Shown: piece by piece, positions 58,740 to 64,000 of the stretch
Layout of the letters: each line of letters starts with the position of its first letter
How positions within the stretch are numbered: position 1 is the stretch's first letter
NCBI GenBank assembly: GCA_902702965.1
Contig: CACRXP010000009.1
Coordinates: forward strand, 691,533 to 755,532
From: Spirometra erinaceieuropaei
Lineage: Eukaryota; Platyhelminthes; Cestoda; Diphyllobothriidea; Diphyllobothriidae
Length of the DNA stretch: 64,000 nt
Direction of reading: 5' to 3'
Translations under genes and position numbers: made by a program
The notes under the pieces: model-generated
Seen by the model: the letters and a program-made list of their open reading frames with translations, nothing else
What the model was told of the DNA's origin: nothing
Database searches by the model: none

Positions 58740-59490
58740 GCGATCGCTGGAACCAGGGTTTTATTCGTCTGAAGTTGCGGATTCTCGCTCAAACCCATCA
58801 TCAGGGACAGTGGCAGAAACGAGTGATTCATGCACAGGAAGTTGCAGTATTTCTAGAATGCAGTCGCTATGCTACCGCATACCTATGGTAATTAACCGCT
58901 CTCCCCTTCAAGAATTGTTGCCCGCTGGTGCGCCAATTGCATGATGGCCGGCATGCAAGCTGTTAATTGCTGAAATCTCATCACCCCTGTTGGATGCTGG
59001 CGTAATGATTGCTCGGCCATCTGGCTCACCGGCATGCGCGCTCCCCGAGTGGTCAATCCCTTTGGCCAGACTATGCCTCAGCACGAACTATGGAGTGGGG
59101 ATGTCGTTGCACTTGTTGATAGACTGAGATCCCATGAATGATGACTCAAGTAACTCGCGGCTCACGCGGCTATCCCCTCTCGCGAGAATTTCGGCCTCAT
59201 CGAACTTGAATGTGTGGCCGGGTCTCGTCGAATGAGCCGCGACCTGAGAGTTGGTGTCATTTCTCCACACCGCTGCCGCGTGTCCGGCGGTTCTCGTCCG
59301 GAGCTGTCTTCCAGTTTCTTCGACGTAGTCAATTTGTCCGCAACTACAACTGGTATGCGGTAGCATAGCGACTACATCCTAGAAATACGCAAACTTCCTG
59401 TGCACGAATCACCCGTTTCTGTCACTGTCTCTGATGATGGGTTCGAATGAGAATCCGAAACGTCAGGCCCATAAAGGTACTTGAACGGAG
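58740..59490 (-). mobile_element. PLE family A fragment with both inverted ends
   Basis: The minus strand carries a partial GIY-YIG nuclease and following block (SCGQIDYVEETGRQLRTRTA, AEILARGDSRVSRELLESSF, SQSINKCND at 59088-59366), a decayed tail and a terminus at 58745-58810 whose core GAAA is changed to GCAA. At 59345-59490 a second terminus lies in + orientation with an intact hammerhead-like core (59426-59469). The layout is again an element flanked by inverted arms. Confidence 0.82.
59426..59469 (+). ncRNA. Hammerhead ribozyme-like motif
   Basis: TGTCT, CTGATGA, T, GGGTTCGAATGAGAATCC, GAAACGTC, AGGCC. Stem II keeps six pairs with one G-T, a compensated change relative to the 58515 copy. 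Confidence 0.72.
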
Positions 59491-59559
59491 TTTCAAGTTC
59501 GGAGGTATCGCCCGTATTCTGAACCGAAATAAGATTCATAGATGTTCTGGCAGACTTTG

Positions 59560-60200
59560 AATAATTAATATTGACCTAACTGTAAAGAAGCTCGGCGCCC
59601 CGGTGGGATTCGAACCCACGACAGTAACGTGAAGGCTTTAGTGCAGTCAACGCTCTAACCATCTGAGCTACGAGGTTCCGCCGGACGACGCGAGTTTAAT
59701 CACATTTGGGTCAAGCATACCCACCCAGCCTACTGCAACGTCTGGAATCCACCAAACATGATACAGTAAGTTGACTGCCCAAGCAGGATTTCCCAAGTAA
59801 TTCATTTAGAATCCACCAGATGACTACCAGGCTCACGTAATTCATAGATGTTTTGACACCGATGCGCGAGTTTTTCACAGTGGGGTCAATATGAATTATT
59901 CAAAATCTGCCAAAACACCTATGAATTACGTAAGCATGGTAATCATCTGGAGGATTTTAGATGTACTACTTAGGAAATCCTGCTTGGGCAGTCAACTTAC
60001 TGTATCATGTTTGGTGGATTCCAGACGTTGCAGTAGGCTGGGTGGGTATGCTTGACCCAAATGTGATTAAACTCGCGTCGTCCGGCGGAACCTCGTAGCT
60101 CAGATGGTTAGAGCGTTGACTGCACTAAAGCCTTCACGTTACTGCGTGGGTTCGAATCCCTCGGAGGCGCCGAGTTTTTTCACAGTTGGGTCAATACGAA
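59560..60200. repeat. Large inverted repeat carrying two tRNA-like heads
   Basis: The arms, about 59580-59850 and 59910-60185, are near-perfect reverse complements over about 270 bp, separated by about 60 bp. Blocks such as GCAGTAGGCTGGGTGGGTAT and GTTGACTGCACTAAAGCCTT occur in both. Each arm holds a tRNA-like segment with good A box (TAGCTCAGATGGTTAGAGC) and B box (GGGTTCGAATCCC), but the acceptor and anticodon stems do not pair properly, so these are tRNA-derived SINE heads and not tRNA genes. Confidence 0.85.
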
Positions 60201-60579
60201 ATAAGCTTCTTTCCGTGGAGTTCAATCCCACTGGACTTTCGACAACTCCGTCTATGGAATATCTTCCTGGCTTCCCAACAGGGTCAAAGGTGCGTTTAGT
60301 AAGTATACTTTCAAGTGCCCTGGGATGACCAACGAACAGCGTTCATACTAATCTCTGAAGTTTAAAAATTCCAAAAACGGTAAGTAAACTGGTCTCGGGA
60401 GTCAAAACAAAGATTAACGGACACGGCTGCGATTGCTCATCAGGCTGGGTATTCGACGTAAACTCTTCTGGTCAGCGGTTTTGTTCATTCGCCTAGATGG
60501 CGTCTTCTGATCGTGTGGGGTTCCTATTGTTGTAACCAAGCGGCGAAAATGTGTCCCTGTCTGTGCGCTATCATCGTTG

Positions 60580-61030
60580 GGTCAGATCCCAAGTTGAAGG
60601 GAGACGGCAGACGGGAGCAGTTTGCGGGGTTTGTTGTGTACAGAACCCGGAGCTGTCCTCTCAGGTGACAGTGGCCACTGGCGAAGGCAGGGCTGGTGTT
60701 GACTGCGTCCAGTCAGGCCTGAGAGTCCCCGAGATAGTGGTGGCAGCCGCTTTTGTAGGCTCGCGGACCAAGCTCAAGTGGCGGCCAGTCAGCGTGTGTT
60801 GCATTTGCCGAGGGGTGGTGTCCCAGTGGCTTAGGTTGTGGTTGCAGGGGGTGGCGCGTTCAAGTGGCCGCATGGGCAGCTGCGACTGCGCGGACGCAGG
60901 TATGCCCGAGCTGTTGGTCGTGTGACTTCAGGTCAGCTCGTCTGGGACAGCTCGCTGCAAGGGGTGAATGACCTTGAGACAGCGAGGTCTTGAACAGTGA
61001 GACCAGACCGGTTATTATGGCTGGCCACCA
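60580..61030 (+). repeat. Dispersed repeat family X, copy 3
   Basis: GTACAGAACCCGGAGCTGTC, GTTGACTGCGTCCAGTCAGG, GTGGTGGCAGCCGCTTTTGT and GGTGGTGTCCCAGTGGCTTA match copies 1 and 2. It ends near GAGACCAGACCGG. Confidence 0.8.
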
Positions 61031-61424
61031 CACTATTCTCCTATATTCATTGACTAATCTGACACCTTAAGGCTGCAGGACGGTAAAACGAACTTGCTCT
61101 CCTGACTACTTGTGCGACAACCGGGGTCTCAAATATAGACCGGAGGCAGGTTATATCACTGGCAACCACAGTGACACTTCTGGCGACAAGTATCATTCCC
61201 TGAAACGAGTGTAGATCCAGGCAGGCCGGACGGATCAAATGGTGGCCTAGAGTGGATACAGTGGCCACAGTTATCACAGGCATGTACACTCTTAAGGGTA
61301 CCGTGGGCGAGCTGTTTTTCTTCACCTAACTTTACTTGAACGATTTGGTTTTTGTGACCAGGCTGGTGTAAACATACTGACAGTGCACTATGTTCAGATT
61401 GGCAAAGTTGAGAGATCCGGGTTG

Positions 61425-62640
61425 GTTCACCGGAACAGGTTTATTTAGATGCTGGCGTTTCAAAGAGCTTCGTCGGCTCTCCATTGTCAAAGCGTAAAAT
61501 GCGCTTAATCGACCAGAAATCCCAAGTGGCGTGTCACGTTGGTCGGCCTAGTGCTGATCGATTTTTCTCTCCTCCCGCTGCCTCGGCCTCTCGGGGATGG
61601 TTGACGGGCGTTTTGTCTGAGTGCTTTGTGAGTCACCACTCCGTCGGGGGGAGGTGATTGAGCCAGTGTCGGGTGGCCAGTCTGGCGGTTCTTGATCTAA
61701 TTCACCGAGTAAACTCGCCGTCGGGCTGTCTCCGTATGGCCTTCTTAAGTCCGGTGCGGTTATTTGGTCCTAAGCTTTACGATTGTGATGACGTAGGACT
61801 TTGTAAGCTGCAGGAACGTCCAGATGCCTGTTGATGGAGTGGGCATCGGAAAACCACGCCTCTAGAGTTCGCCATTCTGCTTTTGTGTTGCTCCGGTCTA
61901 AGATGGTAGCTCGCTGGAGATCGAAAGTATGCCCAGTTTCTCCAACATGTTTTGCTAGTTGAGAGTTTGGATGTAGCCTCCGAGTAGCCGATTTGTGCCC
62001 ATGTAGGCGGGCCTGCAATCTCCGCCCGGTCTCTTCCACATAGTTGCAGTCGCCCTCATTGCAATTTATTTTGTAGATGATTGCTGAGGTTTCAGCGGGT
62101 GGCAATGGGTCCTTAGGTTGCATCAGACGGCGTGAAATTGTTGCCTGGGGTCGGTGGGCTATGCCTACTCTGGCGGGTTGTATCAATCGAGAGACCGCCT
62201 CAGAGACCCCTTTAACACAGGGAATGGCCCTCCAGACTTCCGGGTAGCTGTTCATTTGGCCGTCGTCTGTGCGCCCGACGTTTGCTTCTGGGATAACCAT
62301 TGGCTGCAAATAGGTTCTGAAGATACATTCGTTCGGCTCTTTTATCTTCTGATGTGCTGCAGTGTGTTTCGACTCTTTGGAATAGGGTGCGGATACAGCT
62401 ACGTTTGTGAGACAGAGGATGGTTGCTGTTGAAGTGTAGGATCTGTCTCGTGTCGGTGGATTTCCGGAATACTGCGGTTTGCAGTTGTCCAGTGGTACAC
62501 CGGCGCACAAGCACGTCAAGGAAGGGTAGTTGGTTGATTGTTTCTGCTTCCATCGTAAACTGGATATCGGGGTCAACCGAGTTCAGTAGTTCCTTTAGGT
62601 GCTCAATGTCAGTCGTTTTGACAACGACGAAGGTGCACTT
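61425..62640 (-). mobile_element. PLE fragment (family B), frameshifted
   Basis: On the minus strand two frames overlap. 62212-62640 gives DIEHLKELLNSVDPDIQFTM, NQLPFLDVLVRRCTTGQLQT and HFNSNHPLSHKRSCIRTLFQ. After a shift near 62280, 61770-62270 gives VWRAIPCVKGVSEAVSRLIQ, IIYKINCNEGDCNYVEETGR and SINRHLDVPAAYKVLRHHN. The 3' end has TGACAA, a stem (GGAGAGC/GCTCTTT) and GAAACGCC at 61457-61495, a degraded hammerhead. It is 5'-truncated after RT motif C. Confidence 0.87.
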
Positions 62641-63046
62641 AATGAGAGCTGGGCCCCGGCAGGGCACTGTTATAATAACCTTGTGTATTACAAGTGACCT
62701 TGCGTTAAATTCTGGGAGGGGGAAGGTGTTAGGATTCGGGTCGGAATCGGAGTTAGGAGGGTTGACGTTAGGCTTAGGGTTGAAGTTTGGACGGGGTATT
62801 AGATGCCCCCTGGAATTTACCGGAAGGCCACCCGTAGTATGCGGAGGAGGGGGGGCGATACCTGTACCCGTGTCCCACAGCGAGGTCCATCCATTGTGAC
62901 TTCCTGTTTGCATTAGACTTAAATCCGAAACTCTCATCCGTCTCAAAAATCACTTTTCTTGGTTTCTATAAAAACATGGACGCGGAAAAATCAGTGCCCT
63001 TAAATTGAAAATTTTAAATCTCTTGCATCTTTGGGGTTTTTTTCAG

Positions 63047-63283
63047 GTGGACGACGTGGAGTTTAAAGAAGTGCGTGACGGCGGTGAAGAATATCGTCAA
63101 ACAGTGTTGGAACAAAAGCTGTCGCAAAACCCTCTCCGTTTCGGACTGTCTACCTCGGGTGTCATCAGCGATATCTGTCCGGTCGCAAGTGAGGAGCCTT
63201 TCGCTCTGAACATCAAACTTGCTATTCTCTCGCATCTCCAGTGGGCCAAAGACTCGGACAAGGTGCCCATCACAAAGCTGGAG
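63047..63283 (+). CDS. Exon of a large lipid transfer protein-like gene (vitellogenin-N domain)
   Basis: The acceptor GGGTTTTTTTCAG ends at 63046 and the donor GAG|GTACGT follows 63283; the exon has 79 codons and is phase 0 at both ends. The sequence LRFGLSTSGVISDICPVASE followed by EPFALNIKLAILSHLQ fits the family pattern of a strand, a Gly-turn, I..I......E....NIKR.ILS.LQ seen near the N-terminus of vitellogenins, apolipophorins and the microsomal triglyceride transfer protein. These secretory-pathway proteins load or carry lipid. No other exon of the gene is visible; it should continue to the right. The family call rests on one exon. Confidence 0.6.
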
Positions 63284-64000
63284 GTACGTTTGTCACGTCA
63301 TTGTTTGCTATTTGTCCAATGCAGTCCTGAGGATACCTACTTGGGTCAAATCGGATCGACCAATCATCCAGGAATGCGGGTAATACTTTAGGCATCCTTT
63401 GGAAGCGGCTTGACCAATGTAGTCCTTTCGGGAAATAAATGGTTTCGAGTGATACAACAGCGAGTTCTACCCTCTGGAGCCCTCTCGGCTGAAATGTAAT
63501 GAAGTCTTAATGAAACAGCGCTACTTCTTTACCCGAAGCAGCCATCGATAAGGCTCTTGAACGAAGCCCATGTGGGCTCGAAGCCTCAGGTCCGCTTAGA
63601 ATAAACTGCGTCCGCGTTCACTGTGATCACTTATTTCAAAAACTTTTTTGATTCTTGTGACACACGGGTGGTAACTTTGAAGGCGAATTTAGATAAGAGC
63701 CTGATTGACAAGGGTGACCTGAAGTGAATATAGTGCGAAATCTTTCCTGTAGCAAGTGAACATGCAAACAAATACTAGACGCAGGGGCCGCGAAATAGCA
63801 GGCATAAACGTCCCAATTTCTTCCTCGTTTACATTGAAATTTTCCTGTTCAACGACTATTTTCCACAAAGGCAGTCGACGATCTTTACACTTTTTGAACC
63901 TCTAGGGCACCAAAGGTTCATCGAGCGCCTGAAGTTGCATCTACAATTGGATTATTGATCGAGAATGCAACTATTGGTCTTAATCTAACCACTGACTTTC
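63284..64000. other. Intron sequence, nothing further recognised
   Basis: Downstream of the GTACGT donor no second exon with matching phase and homology was found before the window ends. Confidence 0.5.

Noticed and set aside
59594..59680. Functional tRNA gene on the minus strand
   Set aside because: A and B boxes are good but the acceptor and anticodon stems do not pair, and the unit lies in a repeat arm.

Overview
This is eukaryotic genomic DNA. Genes are split by GT-AG introns, gene density is low, microsatellites and two assembly gaps are present, and transposon relics dominate. The mix is Penelope-like elements (PLEs) with hammerhead-like termini, a Merlin DNA transposon, a Ty3/gypsy element with a tRNA-Trp primer site, a CR1-like LINE and tRNA-derived SINEs. 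That points to a parasitic flatworm, most likely a large-genome tapeworm (Diphyllobothriidea type) or a fluke. This is inference from repeat content; no species marker was read.

Left third (about 0.9-24 kb, + strand): the 3' part of a WDFY3/Alfy (blue cheese) orthologue. Eleven exons can be placed by splice sites, reading phase and similarity. They encode an acidic linker, the PH-like domain, the BEACH domain, WD40 repeats and the first half of a FYVE zinc finger. The 5' exons lie left of the window. The introns hold a 2.6 kb PLE with 12-bp target duplications, a Merlin relic, other PLE pieces, SINEs and a 239-bp gap.

Middle (24-49 kb): I see no host gene. In order there is a long CAT microsatellite, an AT-rich interval with inverted termini, the 3' end of a gypsy element, a Helitron relic, a decayed CR1-like LINE, PLE fragments and three copies of a roughly 1 kb long-inverted-repeat element.

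Right part (49-63 kb): more PLE fragments, including a 445-bp internally deleted copy with intact ends and 12-bp target duplications. There are also two dispersed repeat families I do not recognise, a gypsy 5' LTR with its tRNA-Trp primer-binding site, and a large inverted repeat carrying tRNA-like heads. At 63,047-63,283 one exon on the + strand resembles the N-terminal domain of large lipid transfer proteins (vitellogenin/MTP family), the start of a second host gene that continues to the right.

The most interesting material is the PLE family. Several termini carry hammerhead ribozyme cores, complete copies have inverted ends, and a short non-autonomous derivative shares exactly the same ends.
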